Assembly (NCBI RefSeq): GCF_900636515.1
Contig: NZ_LR134287.1
Coordinates: 1,240,001 to 1,304,000, forward strand
Direction: 5' to 3'
DNA: 64,000 nucleotides
Origin: Neisseria animalis
GTDB taxonomy: Bacteria > Pseudomonadota > Gammaproteobacteria > Burkholderiales > Neisseriaceae
The position numbers and the translations under genes are program-made. The notes beneath the pieces are model-generated. The model worked only from the letters and a program-made list of their open reading frames with translations, was not told where the DNA came from and did no database searches. How positions within the stretch are numbered: position 1 is the stretch's first letter; each line of letters begins with the position of its first letter. Shown here piece by piece: positions 44,801-53,224 of the stretch.

Positions 44801-47800
44801 GTATTTTGGGCGTTTTCGGTGATGAGAACATCTTTAGCCGATGTGATTTGACCGCCGTTGTTATCAAGGCCGTCTGCAAGTTGCAAGACGGTTCCGCTAT
44901 TGCTGCGGATAGTGCCTGCGCTGTTGTTCAAGCCGCTGGTGCGGATATGCAGACGGCCTGCATGGATGCCGCCGCTGCGGTTGCTGAGGTTGCGGCTGTT
45001 GATGGCAATCTCGGCGGCAGTTATTTTGCCGCTGCCGTTATCCAAATTTCCGGCGGTTAAAGACAAATCGGAGCCGGAAAGGATTTCTCCGGAAGTATTA
45101 TCCAAATCAGCCGTTTGCAGCGTCAGACTTTCTGCGGATGCTATGGTGCCGCTGCGGTTGGCTGTGTCTGCAGCCGTCAGCGTCAATGTGTTTTCAGAGA
45201 GAATACTGCCTTCCGAATTGTTTAACTCCGCCGAATGCAGAGCCAATGCTCCGACTGCGGCCATTTCTCCTTGCCGGTTGTCGAGATTGGCGGTATTCAG
45301 GGTCAATGTTTCGGCGGCGGAGAGGGTGCCGCTGCGGTTGTCCAAGTCTTTTGCGGAAAGAGCCAGTGTACCGCCTGATACCATCTCTCCCGAACGGTTG
45401 CTCAGATTGCCTGCTTGAAGGGATAAATCTGCGGCGGCTATTTTGCCTGAATTGTTGTTGAAATTGCCAAGCACCAGCGTCATTGAGCTTCCCGAGCTGA
45501 TGATGCCGTTTTGGTTTTCTGTATCGGCGGCATTGAGCTTGAGCATGCCGGAAGCGGCAAGCGTACCGTTTGAATTATCCAAATTTGCCGAGGCAAACAG
45601 AAGGTTTCCGGCTGCTGTAATTTTACCGCCCTTGTTGTCGGCATCTGCGACGGCCAGTACGGTATCTGAGGCGGCAATTTCACCGTCTTTATTATTCAAA
45701 TCTGCCGCTTCCAAAGACAATATGCCTGCGGTATGGATTCTGCCTTCGCGGTTATTCAAGTTGCCTGTGGTGATGTCCAAGCCTTCAGCAGACGAGATAC
45801 GGCCTGCGGTGTTGTCGGTATCGTCTGCCTGCAGCGTCAGCATGCCTGAAGCGGTGATTTCACCGTGAGTGCTGTTTAATTCCCCGCTTTTAAGCGATAG
45901 GGTTTCTGCCGCACTTATTCTGCCGCCCGTATTGTTGAGTGCGGTAGCGGTCAAATCAAGCGAACGGGCGGTAGTAATCGCTCCTCCAGCATTATTCAGA
46001 AGCTCCGTATGCACGCCGAGATTGCCGGTTGCCGCAATTTCTCCGGCGCTGTTTACAACAGTTTCCGACTGTACAGACAAAGCACCTCCGGAAACAATCA
46101 TGCCGTCTGCATTATTGAGGTTTCGTGCTTTTATATCTGATGCTTTTAAGGCGGAGAGGCTGCCGGCATGATTATCGACCGTTCCGGAACGTATATTCAG
46201 GCGTTCTTGCGTATGCAGACTGCCGCTGCGGTTGTTAAAAGTATCTGTACGGATATCCGCAGTCTGTGCCGTAATGCGGCCGCTTTGGTTGTCCAACCGC
46301 GCACCGGAAACGCTGAGCGTGTTTACATTCAGCTCACCGCGGTTGCTTAGGGCGTTTTGGGTGCTTAAGGCCATACTGCCGTTGGCGGTAATGCTGCCGC
46401 TGTTGGAGAGGCCTTCGGCAACGGTGATGTTGCCGTCTGCAAAAGTAAGATTGGTTGCGGCGGGTTGTTGGCTGATGCTGCCTGATGAAGCGGCTGTTGT
46501 CGGGGCGGTGATGATGTCAGACGTTGTAGGTGCAGTAGGGGATTTTGAGCCGCTTGAAGTATCGATTTGTGGGTAGCCGATATAGCCGCCGTCATTATCC
46601 AAACGATTGCTATGGAGCGCCAATGCCTGCAAACCGGTTTGGGCGATGTTGCCGCTGTTTTGCAGACGGCCTGTATTGATGTCGATACGGGCGGCATTGA
46701 TGTGGCCGCTGTTGTTCAGGGTATGTCGGTTGCTGAGGGACAATTCGTTTGATGAGGCAATCAAACCGCTGTTGTCGAGATTTTGCGTGGCGATGGCGGC
46801 TTGGCCTTGCGCGGAGAGCGTGCCACTGTTGTCCAAAGCGGCTGCGTTGACGGAAACGGCCGCGGTATTTGGACTGTTTTGTTGTTTATCCGAAGCAACG
46901 ATGCTGCCGCTGTTGCTGATTTTACCGTCGGCAGAGAGGGTAACGCCGCCTGCCGCGGCGAAGATTTGGCCGGCATTTTGAACCGCTGCGCCGCGGTCGG
47001 TACTGATCAGGGTAATCTTGCCGGCATACATACCGCCTAATGCGCCGGCATCGATGGCTACAGCAGGAGCAGGGGAGGTAGCGGGAACAATTGCTGTGGC
47101 GCCGTTGGAAGCCGTTATGTCGTTATTGCCTGCGCTAACGTGCAAGTCTTGCGCCCAAACGCCTGCATTGATTTGGGCGGCACGACTGAGAATGCGGGTG
47201 TAGTCGGCACTCGAAGTATCCAAACCGCCGTCGTTTACGGCAATATTGCCGCCGCGCACTTCAAAGCCGTGCAATATGCCGTCTGCAAATACGGGTTTGC
47301 CTGTGGTCAGCGTTACGCCGGCAGCGTTGATGAAACCCGCACCATTAACCTGAATACCGGCGGGATTGGCCATGATGACTTCGGCACGGCGGCCGCCGAC
47401 TTCGATGTAACCGTTTAACAGGGAAGGGGCGGCGCTGTTGATTTGGTTGACGATAACCCGTGCTTCTCCGCGCGCCAGCCACGGATTGCCCTGAATCCAA
47501 CCACCCGACTGTGTTTGTACGCTGCTGCGGCTGTTGTTGAGAATGGCGCCGTTGCCGTCCACATCAAATTGACGGTATTGATTGAGCGATACGCCTACCG
47601 CGCTCGGGGTTTGGATATTGATCTGCGGCAGGCCGTTTGCCGTTTGCAGTACAGTCGGCTGTTGGCTGCCCGGTGCGCTGCGGTCGGCATGAATTGCGGA
47701 AGCGTGAACCATTCCCGCCAACCCTAACGTCATCATCACCGAAAAAGTAAGTGTATGGATTTGGGTGCACAGGTTGCCGAATGTGGAAACAGGGGATTTT

Positions 47801-47928
47801 GCAGACGGCATCATGCCTGTACCGCTGCCGTCTTGAGCGGATTTGCCCTCGCGCAATGTATTTTCGGCAACCGCCACCATACAGCCGCGCTTTTTATTGA
47901 AGATGACTTTGTAGCGGTTTTTATTCAT
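38872..47928 (-). CDS. tpsA: TpsA filamentous hemagglutinin-like exoprotein with C-terminal toxin
   Basis: The 3018-residue protein starts with an extended signal peptide (ESPR 'MNKNRYKVIFNKKRGCMVAVAE', hydrophobic core about 60-74, likely cleavage after VHA76). A TPS domain follows with 'QFDVDGNGAILNNS' and 'NPAGIQVNGAGFINA'. Residues about 500-1200 form some thirty repeats of about 20 residues ('LDNRSGTLSAAETLTL'), the beta-helical shaft. The region beyond residue 2600 is the pretoxin, ending in a VENN-like 'SIENN'. The last 190 residues are a unique, A/T-rich toxin domain. TpsB exports it; contact-dependent growth inhibition is likely. Confidence 0.92.
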   Translation of the reverse strand: MNKNRYKVIFNKKRGCMVAVAENTLREGKSAQDGSGTGMMPSAKSPVSTFGNLCTQIHTLTFSVMMTLGLAGMVHASAIHADRSAPGSQQPTVLQTANGLPQINIQTPSAVGVSLNQYRQFDVDGNGAILNNSRSSVQTQSGGWIQGNPWLARGEARVIVNQINSAAPSLLNGYIEVGGRRAEVIMANPAGIQVNGAGFINAAGVTLTTGKPVFADGILHGFEVRGGNIAVNDGGLDTSSADYTRILSRAAQINAGVWAQDLHVSAGNNDITASNGATAIVPATSPAPAVAIDAGALGGMYAGKITLISTDRGAAVQNAGQIFAAAGGVTLSADGKISNSGSIVASDKQQNSPNTAAVSVNAAALDNSGTLSAQGQAAIATQNLDNSGLIASSNELSLSNRHTLNNSGHINAARIDINTGRLQNSGNIAQTGLQALALHSNRLDNDGGYIGYPQIDTSSGSKSPTAPTTSDIITAPTTAASSGSISQQPAATNLTFADGNITVAEGLSNSGSITANGSMALSTQNALSNRGELNVNTLSVSGARLDNQSGRITAQTADIRTDTFNNRSGSLHTQERLNIRSGTVDNHAGSLSALKASDIKARNLNNADGMIVSGGALSVQSETVVNSAGEIAATGNLGVHTELLNNAGGAITTARSLDLTATALNNTGGRISAAETLSLKSGELNSTHGEITASGMLTLQADDTDNTAGRISSAEGLDITTGNLNNREGRIHTAGILSLEAADLNNKDGEIAASDTVLAVADADNKGGKITAAGNLLFASANLDNSNGTLAASGMLKLNAADTENQNGIISSGSSMTLVLGNFNNNSGKIAAADLSLQAGNLSNRSGEMVSGGTLALSAKDLDNRSGTLSAAETLTLNTANLDNRQGEMAAVGALALHSAELNNSEGSILSENTLTLTAADTANRSGTIASAESLTLQTADLDNTSGEILSGSDLSLTAGNLDNGSGKITAAEIAINSRNLSNRSGGIHAGRLHIRTSGLNNSAGTIRSNSGTVLQLADGLDNNGGQITSAKDVLITENAQNTLAIQNNGGSILAGQDISLQAKSLGSDGTLAAGRDIDVQLQDSFITAQDIQAGRTLNFSTQGRLQNAHTLEGGEAVILKAAEIDNTASGIIQSDKHTRLNAQNIANRGMINSNGLTLIDSTNNLENIGSGRIYGDHIALSAQQFTNREETVGETTQAAVVAARSRLDIGATHIANREHALLFSAGDMAIGGSLDDKYQAQEKAADIRNLSASIESLGDMTVRAGTLLNRNEHFDINPRIEVGTPEAFDYIIPSGTQERLQRSDFKWVSFSRAGKLVNKSAAEYDESNFEFGRTPIPDSLIDYSADSKLWAYFGLEAPQGEPPVPNVSEQDFEADGETLKKPAEPPAGSCDSTSASYDAALCNAYEAAQAKYESDLAELAAYNQWEEANSAAFEALSAKIDAYNNSFQREIKDFTELKFTRRKYQDQVGKSDPARIASGGDMLLEGSVTNDNSEILAGKTLLGGLENINNLPTPAFAYEEDEGTTQYTRTRWRGGFKRYHQRDWDDRLDYKENRQTAIDLAVSTVLEHTSATSSLPDTPASGSGLNPSETEAATSADIPHIRAGSLVKGILPQITRIGTPNPAKASPPDNIPPQQGAPAANLPTSSLFSINPQNPGFLIETDPAFANYRQWLGSDYMLQALNQDPNHIHKRLGDGFYEQRSINEQIARLTGYRRLEGYSNDEAQFKALMDAGISYAKSFKLSLGIALSAEQVARLTSDIVWLENKTVTLPDGSVQTVLAPTVYLKPRQGDLKPGGSLISAETIILDVDNGIVSGGTIAGRSLVDLAAADIEADSGYIKGRRTRLNAANNIRIKGGRISAEQSLDLTAGNDIDITSPTNRTETEGKGFSGSNTHIGRVAGLYVSDKGGSLKAEAQGRLHLNAAEIGSAGNVLLLGREGINSGTVVIGFEQHSRSDDKNYRSEAQTSEIGSRIQAEGKIVLSGGNISTRQAEINSNSGNILLHAQNSLSLTEGRQTNLFEESRYHKSGSFASKKSRLDQYRSNNNEAVSGSITGSRILLNSGNDTLIRGSDIISDKQTRITAGGDIAVEAAQSRYDNSEFHQTKKSGLMGSGGIGFTLGSKKDATATSRQTTAHNGSTVGSLYGDTLIQSDGDYRQTGSTVSAPAGDVQIQAQNINIEAAQNTYATDYQRTIEQKGLTVAANVPVVQAVQSAVAAAKTIGKSKNDRVNAMAAANAAWDIRAADQALGQALADPKAAAQAISVSLTYGQQKSVNQNHTEGTTAQSSQINAGGQVSLMADNDSNNAHIRVTGSDIAGKSGTLLSADGITLQSAAQTHRERSSNKSSGWNAGVAVSYGQNGLAFGITAGGNHGKGYGNGDDVTHRHSHIGDADSQTLIRSSGDTLIKGAQVKGSSIDLTADNLTIESVQDTATYRSKQQNISAQATVGYGASAGANGNQSHLNADHASITEQSGIFAGDNGFNVTVHNHTELKGAIITATEKAETAGNNSLQTASLGSRNIQNYSRYEGDSIGINASGNVSGGWNGQTVDKDGNATHSATQSIGYGTDGNSQSSTTYSGIGTKNISIANDRDDTQATAAYTDIRTETAEAASGRLQNVFDKEKVQQELDLQREVSQQFSQNVQEANTEINKHIDELERKKEAGTISDTDYQKELGKLQYLKTGLNMVAAGLSAPTDSVAGIAAATVSPAVAYQIGQHFKGLAKDNADGKLTTKQEAAHILSHAVLGAAVAAAGGNDAMTAAVAAGGAEAVAPVVSNWLYGEEDGSKLTAEQKETVSAIAGLAGSAVGTATGNAADVAQGNQTSINSIENNQTRPFNLNDSYLKQLDNMSGAFQTAYKATGNIEKAMDAAKKVGSCYGCKNPGSDYLQGLVMLSLASPVVVIGGKTYAFTAISSVTQGAFTAVVIEGQQYKLSDLSYDASLGIIIGKGLDKYMDKMLMWSGTENKFLERSLDIKKQIINYGVGKAGEGTLDKFIGNNNIILLEVPDWRRKIDPMKNVKTILGK

Positions 47929-47972
47929 GATTCTCCCCCGGCCGGTTATTGCTGCTGCCGTATGATTTATTT

Positions 47973-49727
47973 TTAAAACGAATAATTCAAATTAAAGCCA
48001 TAATTCGTGTCGGCCGTTTGAAAGTATGCAGGCTTATGCAACGGCTTGGCAGCAAAAACATCGTAATACAGATTACCTCCGCTGTTGAATTGCCCTTTGA
48101 ATCCCACCGCACCGCCGGTCAGACGCTGCCCCGGCAAGTATTGTGCGGAATGACCGGAGACACGGCCGGTGTCGATACCGATGTAGGCGCGATGGTTTTG
48201 AGCATACTGCCATGACACATCATTACGCCAATACCGGCCGCGTTCTGCAGATAAAGTCGTTTCGCCGTCAAAACCGCGAACGGTATAGCGGTTGCCGATG
48301 GAAAGTTTGTCCAGCGGGGTGAGGGGCGTTTTGTTCCATTGGACATGAAAGCGGGTGTCGTAGGCAAATTGCTGTTTGCCCACTTGGAAGGGCATATTGA
48401 AAGCTACATCGGCAGTGATGATTTTCATGCGCGACGTGCCTTCGCCGAAGACTTCTTCCGGTGCGGACAGGCTGTTGTTGCGACCGGTACCGCGTTTGTA
48501 ATTGGCCGACAAATCCAAAGTCGCTTTGCCGATGTATTCCTTATGGTTGATGCCTGCCGACCAACCGGCGGTTTTACGGCGCTGTACTTCGATTTCGGTG
48601 TCATCGATAAAACTCTGGGTTTCCCGCTGCCACAGTTTGGCATGGAGATGGGTTTTACGTTTGGCATCACGATAAAGCAAACGACTGACGCCGATATCGC
48701 TCGTCCGACTCTTGCCGTTATAGTCATACACTTCGCTCACACCGGCCACCGCCTGATGATAGCGGTAATAGTTGTGATTCCAAGACCACAGCCATTTGCC
48801 GAACGGAACGGAATAATGAAATGCATAACCTGCCGTACTGCTGCCCCTGTGTTTGCCGTCTGCATCCGTATAAGACGCTTTATGCCCCAAATCACGGCTG
48901 ACCGAGGCATAAAACATATCACTCAAACCCAAAGGATTATCGGCAGAGAACACTGCCGAACCCTGATACTTACCGGTAGCCTTGCTGCCCGAATCATCGG
49001 CAGACAAAGTGATGCGGTAGGGCAGCAAACGCTGTTGCCAAACCACCTTCACATCGCTTTCAGACGGCTTTGCACCCGGCTCGATGCGAATATCTGCTTC
49101 TACCGTGGGAAGCCGTTTTAAGTTTTCCAATCCCTGCTCCAAATCGCGCAGGTTCAGAATATCGCCGTTTTTAAGTGGAAATTCGTTTTGAAATGCCGCA
49201 ATCCGCCCCGCATGGGCAGCTTCGTCATGATTGCGGTCGATATGCAGCGAACGGATGCGCCCGGGCAATACCGTCAATTCTAAAATACCGCTGTTCAAAT
49301 CCTGCGGCGCCGCCAAAATACGGGTGGTGGTATAACCGCGCCCGATAACGGCATTTTGCACTAAAGTCATGATGCGGTTGATGCCTTGTGCACCTATGCA
49401 CATACCGGGCTGAAAACCGGATTGTTTGAGTGATTTTTTAAGGGCAAATTGGAAAGTTTCGGCAGAATCGCCAATAAGGGTAACGGATTGGACAGGAAAG
49501 CAGTGAGACTCGGAATCGGAAAGAGAGAAAGACTCGGGAGAAATTGCAGACGGCCTTTCCAAATGCACATCTCTTCGCGGCCTGATTTGCTGCTGCAATT
49601 CTTGTTGGCGCAACTGGTCTTGCCGGATGCGGGAGGCTTGGGGAACATCTACTGCAAATAATAATGCGGGCCATGCCGATAAAACCAATAACATATTGGC
49701 TTTATTGAAAATTTGATGATTATTCAT
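47973..49727 (-). CDS. tpsB: TpsB outer-membrane transporter (ShlB/FhaC/HecB family)
   Basis: The 584-residue protein has a signal peptide (residues 1-25), an N-terminal helix, two POTRA domains ('FPVQSVTLIGDSAETFQFALK', 'LPGRIRSLHIDRN') and a C-terminal 16-strand barrel. Barrel landmarks are 'GNRYTVRGFDGE' (the VRGY loop motif) near residue 475 and a terminal Phe. It recognises the TPS domain of TpsA and moves it across the outer membrane. tpsA starts 44 bases downstream. Confidence 0.94.
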   Translation of the reverse strand: MNNHQIFNKANMLLVLSAWPALLFAVDVPQASRIRQDQLRQQELQQQIRPRRDVHLERPSAISPESFSLSDSESHCFPVQSVTLIGDSAETFQFALKKSLKQSGFQPGMCIGAQGINRIMTLVQNAVIGRGYTTTRILAAPQDLNSGILELTVLPGRIRSLHIDRNHDEAAHAGRIAAFQNEFPLKNGDILNLRDLEQGLENLKRLPTVEADIRIEPGAKPSESDVKVVWQQRLLPYRITLSADDSGSKATGKYQGSAVFSADNPLGLSDMFYASVSRDLGHKASYTDADGKHRGSSTAGYAFHYSVPFGKWLWSWNHNYYRYHQAVAGVSEVYDYNGKSRTSDIGVSRLLYRDAKRKTHLHAKLWQRETQSFIDDTEIEVQRRKTAGWSAGINHKEYIGKATLDLSANYKRGTGRNNSLSAPEEVFGEGTSRMKIITADVAFNMPFQVGKQQFAYDTRFHVQWNKTPLTPLDKLSIGNRYTVRGFDGETTLSAERGRYWRNDVSWQYAQNHRAYIGIDTGRVSGHSAQYLPGQRLTGGAVGFKGQFNSGGNLYYDVFAAKPLHKPAYFQTADTNYGFNLNYSF

Positions 49728-49986
49728 ATAGCGGGCAGTATGCGGATAAGCCGAATAGAATGTATCGATATGCTACCGTATTTAATATAAATCATGCAAG
49801 TATTTGTTAATTTTTATTATAAAATGAAATCGTATCCAAACCATTACAGATTTTACGAAATAACCGGAAATGGTGTTATGACTATTAAAAAATGGGGACT
49901 GCACACCGGATTCTATCGGGAAAGTGCGGACGATAATTTTCATGTATAATAATTTAACATAATATACATTATGCGAACTATGAAAA

Positions 49987-50316
49987 TTACCGCTTATTTC
50001 TGAACCAATGCTTGCGCTCAACCCACGGCGGCGGATAACGCCGGACTTTCTCATTTGGCTTAAACGCAGCTTTTTCTGCAACGTCTCCGCCTCGTCTCCT
50101 GATACGCTCAAACTCCAATTCTCTAACAATAACAATCGCTTATATACTCAGTTCGCGGGAAATGTCTAAGATAAATTCTATCGGCAGCCGCAGCCGGTTC
50201 TTGCGGTATTGGCTGATTCTGGTCGGCTCAATCCTCCATCTTTGCGATAACGCATAATCAGACACTAAACCTAAGCGGCCTTTCATCAAGTCCAAATATT
50301 CCGACTGGTTCGCCAT
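49987..50316 (-). pseudogene. Phage-type HTH gene with an in-frame stop (DUF3693-like)
   Basis: From the ATG at 50316 the frame reads 'MANQSEYLDLMKGRLGLVSDYALSQ', then 'RISQYRKNRLRLPIEFILDISREL', a helix-turn-helix pattern seen in small filamentous-phage proteins of Neisseria. TAA at codon 59 (50140-50142) interrupts it. The same frame then runs on as 'VIVRELEFERIRRRGGD' to 'WVERKHWFRNKR', which looks like the natural C-terminus. A hairpin (AAAGCCTTAC / GTAAGGCTTT) lies just before the ATG and contains the only ribosome-site bases. Confidence 0.5.
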
Positions 50317-50466
50317 AAAATCAAAGCCTTACTTCAATGGTAAGGCTTTATTTTACAATAAGGAGCGTATGCTCTCTATTTGAGCATAGATCCCACGACA
50401 ACCAGAATTATCATCATATCAGTAATCATAATTTGTCTTGATTTTATTTAAAATCAAATATTTATA

Positions 50467-51570
50467 TTACATTCCTTGTACATCGATAATCCAAACTTCC
50501 GATTGCGATCCCAAGCGCATGGGTATGCCCCAAAAGCCGTAGCCCGATGTTACAAAATAATGGCCGTTGCCGATTGCTTCGTAGCCGTAAGCCAAACGGT
50601 TCAACGCCCGTACAATCAGATTTGCCGGGGCAACCTGTCCGTTGTGGACGTGGCCGGATACTTGTATGTCAATGGGCAAATGCTGATGCAAATGAATATC
50701 GTTGGGGCGGTGATCCATCAATAACACCGGAAGTCTGGTATTTTGTCCGATTAACAACTGCTCGGTTGTCGGGCGTAGAAAATCCAAATCGTCATTGCGT
50801 CCGACCAGCAGCAAGCCGTTGGTTTCCAAGGCTTCATTTTCCAAAACACGGATGCCTGCTTTTTCCAACTCTTCCTTAATCTGCCGCTCCGAACCGAATA
50901 AATCATGGTTGCCCAAAGTCGCATAAACGCCTAACGGTGCATTCAGCTTTTGCAAATGAGGCTGCATATTTTGGGAACGGTATGCAATGACGTTATCGTC
51001 CATCAAATCGCCGGGCAGCAAAATGATATCGACTGCTTCCTGCTTCATGATGTCGGCCAGCTTATCCAACTGATTTGCACCAAACCATTCTCCCAAATGG
51101 GTATCGCTGGCCAAGCCGATACGCAACGGTTTTCCCATTTTTTTATTGATGCTCACCACTTGATGATGCACCACCGGTACATAAGCGTTATATACCGACA
51201 AAACCATCAAGCCGATAAAAAACAATGGCGCAAATACACGCAAACTGCGGGAAAGCGGCGGTTTGTCCATAATCTTACGCAACATCAGATACAGCAAGAA
51301 TGTTGCCAAAGCCGCATACATAACGTACAGCAAAACCACCATCCACATAGCCATCATGCGGAACAACAGCACTTTCATTTCCAGATAGCCGGTCATTTGT
51401 AAAACCACTCCTAGCAAAATCGCATTGGTCAGCACATAGGCCAGAACCATCAGCAAGCTGCGCCCTCTTTTTCCAACCAAAGGCGCAAACAGCCATTGCA
51501 GTGATTTTCCCAAACCAAAAGTAAATACTTGCAATAAAATCAATATTAAAATGAAAATACCCAAACGCAT
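50467..51570 (-). CDS. Membrane-anchored metallophosphoesterase
   Basis: The ATG at 51570 has GGAAG six bases upstream; the longer open frame has no site. The 367-residue protein has four N-terminal membrane segments (residues 3-110) and a calcineurin-like domain: 'LASDTHLGEWFGANQL', 'LLPGDLMDD', 'ATLGNHDLFG', 'LMDHRP' and 'SGHVHNGQV'. These are the two-metal ligands. Family members include UDP-sugar or lipid phosphodiesterases such as YkuE/LpxH relatives. The substrate here is unknown. Confidence 0.88.
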   Translation of the reverse strand: MRLGIFILILILLQVFTFGLGKSLQWLFAPLVGKRGRSLLMVLAYVLTNAILLGVVLQMTGYLEMKVLLFRMMAMWMVVLLYVMYAALATFLLYLMLRKIMDKPPLSRSLRVFAPLFFIGLMVLSVYNAYVPVVHHQVVSINKKMGKPLRIGLASDTHLGEWFGANQLDKLADIMKQEAVDIILLPGDLMDDNVIAYRSQNMQPHLQKLNAPLGVYATLGNHDLFGSERQIKEELEKAGIRVLENEALETNGLLLVGRNDDLDFLRPTTEQLLIGQNTRLPVLLMDHRPNDIHLHQHLPIDIQVSGHVHNGQVAPANLIVRALNRLAYGYEAIGNGHYFVTSGYGFWGIPMRLGSQSEVWIIDVQGM

Positions 51571-51804
51571 AAAATCTTCCAATTCGAACCAGCGGCGGAT
51601 TTTAACACATTCAAACAGCCTTAAAGACCGCACCGAAGCAAGCAAGTGTAAAGTCTGCCATATCCATGCCGTCTGCAAATCCTGCCGTACATTTAGAGAC
51701 AAACAATTATGTTGTTTGCTTACGGCTGTACCCTGCCCGCTCAGACATGAAATCCGCTATAATCCTTTTGTCGATTCAACTGAGAACACACCGAAGGAAT
51801 TGCA

Positions 51805-52713
51805 ATGAACACGCCGCAAACTGCCATTATTCCGGATCACTGTAAAGCAGGTATTTTTATTGAAGCCGATATTCTGTCAGGGCAAACAGAAGCAGTAAAA
51901 ACCGCCTGTCGCACCGTATTGTCGGCGCTGCAAACCTTACAAACGCAATACCCCGACGAATCGCTGGGTTTGTCCGTCGCTTTCGGCAGCGACTTCTGGC
52001 ACACACTCGGACACAGCAATGAAGGTAAAGAAATCAAGCCGTTCCGCGCATTGGGCAACGGCCTTGCGCCGGCTACCCAACATGATTTGATGATTCATAT
52101 CCAAGCCATGCGTCAGGACTTAGCCTTTGCACTGGCCAAATCCGTACTCAACGCATTCGGCGGCAGCATCAGCGTTCAAAGCGAAACCCACGGTATGCGC
52201 CTGCTGGAAAACCGCGGTACAGACGGCTTTGTTGACGGTACGGAAAACCCCCAAGGCGATGAGAATGTCCGCAATGTTGCCATTATTGGGGAAAACTGTC
52301 CTGATGCAGGCGGCAGCTATGTTTTACTGCAAAAATACCGGCACGATTTGAACAAGTGGAACAGCCATGCAATTTCCGAACAAGAATCCGATATCGGGCG
52401 CAGCAAGGTTGAAAATGAAGAGTTCGAGGGAGATGCCCTCTTGGCAGATTCGCATCTCGGACGTGTCAACCTGAAAGAAAACGGCGTGGGCTTGAAAATC
52501 GTCCGCCGCAGCCTGCCCTACGGCACAATCAGCGGCGAAAACGGCCTGATGTTTATCGCCTATTGTCATACCCTGCATAATATTGAGGCACAACTTTTAA
52601 GTATGTTTGGTGAAACAGACGGCCAAACCGACCGCCTGCTTGCCCACCTTTCCACCGCAGTATCCGGTGCGTATTACTATGTGCCGTCGGTTGAGCGGCT
52701 GCAAAATTTATAG
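51805..52713 (+). CDS. DyP-type peroxidase
   Basis: The 302-residue haem peroxidase has the family's 'GTDGFVDGTENP' (GxxDG motif, catalytic Asp) near residue 144 and the later 'LADSHLGRVNLKENGVGLKIVRRSLPYG' with the proximal His and distal Arg. There is no signal peptide, so it is a cytoplasmic YfeX-like type. AAGGAATTG precedes the ATG. The stop TAG is provided by the first bases of the Correia-like element copy B, so the element inserted at the very end of the gene. Confidence 0.92.
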   Translation: MNTPQTAIIPDHCKAGIFIEADILSGQTEAVKTACRTVLSALQTLQTQYPDESLGLSVAFGSDFWHTLGHSNEGKEIKPFRALGNGLAPATQHDLMIHIQAMRQDLAFALAKSVLNAFGGSISVQSETHGMRLLENRGTDGFVDGTENPQGDENVRNVAIIGENCPDAGGSYVLLQKYRHDLNKWNSHAISEQESDIGRSKVENEEFEGDALLADSHLGRVNLKENGVGLKIVRRSLPYGTISGENGLMFIAYCHTLHNIEAQLLSMFGETDGQTDRLLAHLSTAVSGAYYYVPSVERLQNL

Positions 52714-52815
52714 TCATTTAAAATAAAAATGATACAGCGTTGCTTTGCCTTGCCGTACTATGTGTACTGTCTGCGGCTTCGCTGCCTTGTCTCATTCTTA
52801 TTTTATTCGACTATA
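52709..52815 (+). mobile_element. Correia-like miniature element, copy B
   Basis: This 107-base element matches copies A and C almost throughout. TATAG at its left end overlaps the peroxidase stop codon. It lies in direct orientation with copy A and inverted to copy C 230 bases further on. Confidence 0.85.
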
Positions 52816-52837
52816 TAAATATGCCCTGCATGAGAAT

Positions 52838-52876
52838 AAAGGCCGTCTGCAAAATCGTAATTTGCAGACGGCCTTT
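52838..52876. terminator. DUS-pair hairpin between Correia-like elements
   Basis: AAAGGCCGTCTGCAAAA and TTTGCAGACGGCCTTT form a stem around a short loop. It may be the displaced terminator of the peroxidase gene. Confidence 0.7.
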
Positions 52877-52910
52877 GAGTATATAACACACATTATTTCG
52901 TTGCTTAGCC

Positions 52911-53048
52911 ATTCAGTGCAGAATGATTCAGCGTTGCCACACCTTGCTCAAAAAAAGGAACTTGACCAAGCTGCCCAAGCAGCAAACCCGCCGATTCCTA
53001 CTGTTTGCGGTTCTGCTGCCTTACTTCACTCCGGGGTATCCGACTATA
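52911..53048 (+). repeat. Degenerate Correia-like element with internal insert
   Basis: TTCAGTGCAGAATGATTCAGCGTTGCCACACCTTGC on the left and TACTGTTTGCGG-TTCTGCTGCCTTAC-...-CGACTATA on the right follow the element's order, with about 50 unrelated bases between them. It lies between copies B and C and shares its right end with the left end of copy C. Confidence 0.5.
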
Positions 53049-53151
53049 GTCGAATAAAATAAGAATGAGACAAGGCAGCGAAGCCGCAGACAGTACACAT
53101 AGTACGGCAAGGCAAAGCAACGCTGTATCATTTTTATTTTAAATGACTATA
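53045..53151 (-). mobile_element. Correia-like miniature element, copy C
   Basis: A 107-base copy in the opposite orientation to copy B, from TATAGTCGAATAAAA to AAATGACTATA. The 511-base gap between the peroxidase and the ligase gene consists almost entirely of such elements and DUS. I see no gene in it. Confidence 0.85.
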
Positions 53152-53224
53152 TATCGTGTACTGTAATATAGGATCCCGTCCGAACGCGCTGCCAAATGCA
53201 GACGGCATAGGAAATGATACCCCA

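Noticed and set aside
45000..46300. Repeats in tpsA as a possible CRISPR-like array
   Set aside because: The periodic units of about 60 bases are imperfect coding repeats in one frame, typical of filamentous hemagglutinin shafts.
46168..46981. Long plus-strand frames antisense to tpsA
   Set aside because: They are mirror frames of the repetitive, GC-rich shaft; hydrophobic, repetitive composition and no start signals.
49782..50135. 117-codon frame upstream of tpsB
   Set aside because: It overlaps the more convincing HTH remnant in another frame, has no ribosome site and no family pattern.
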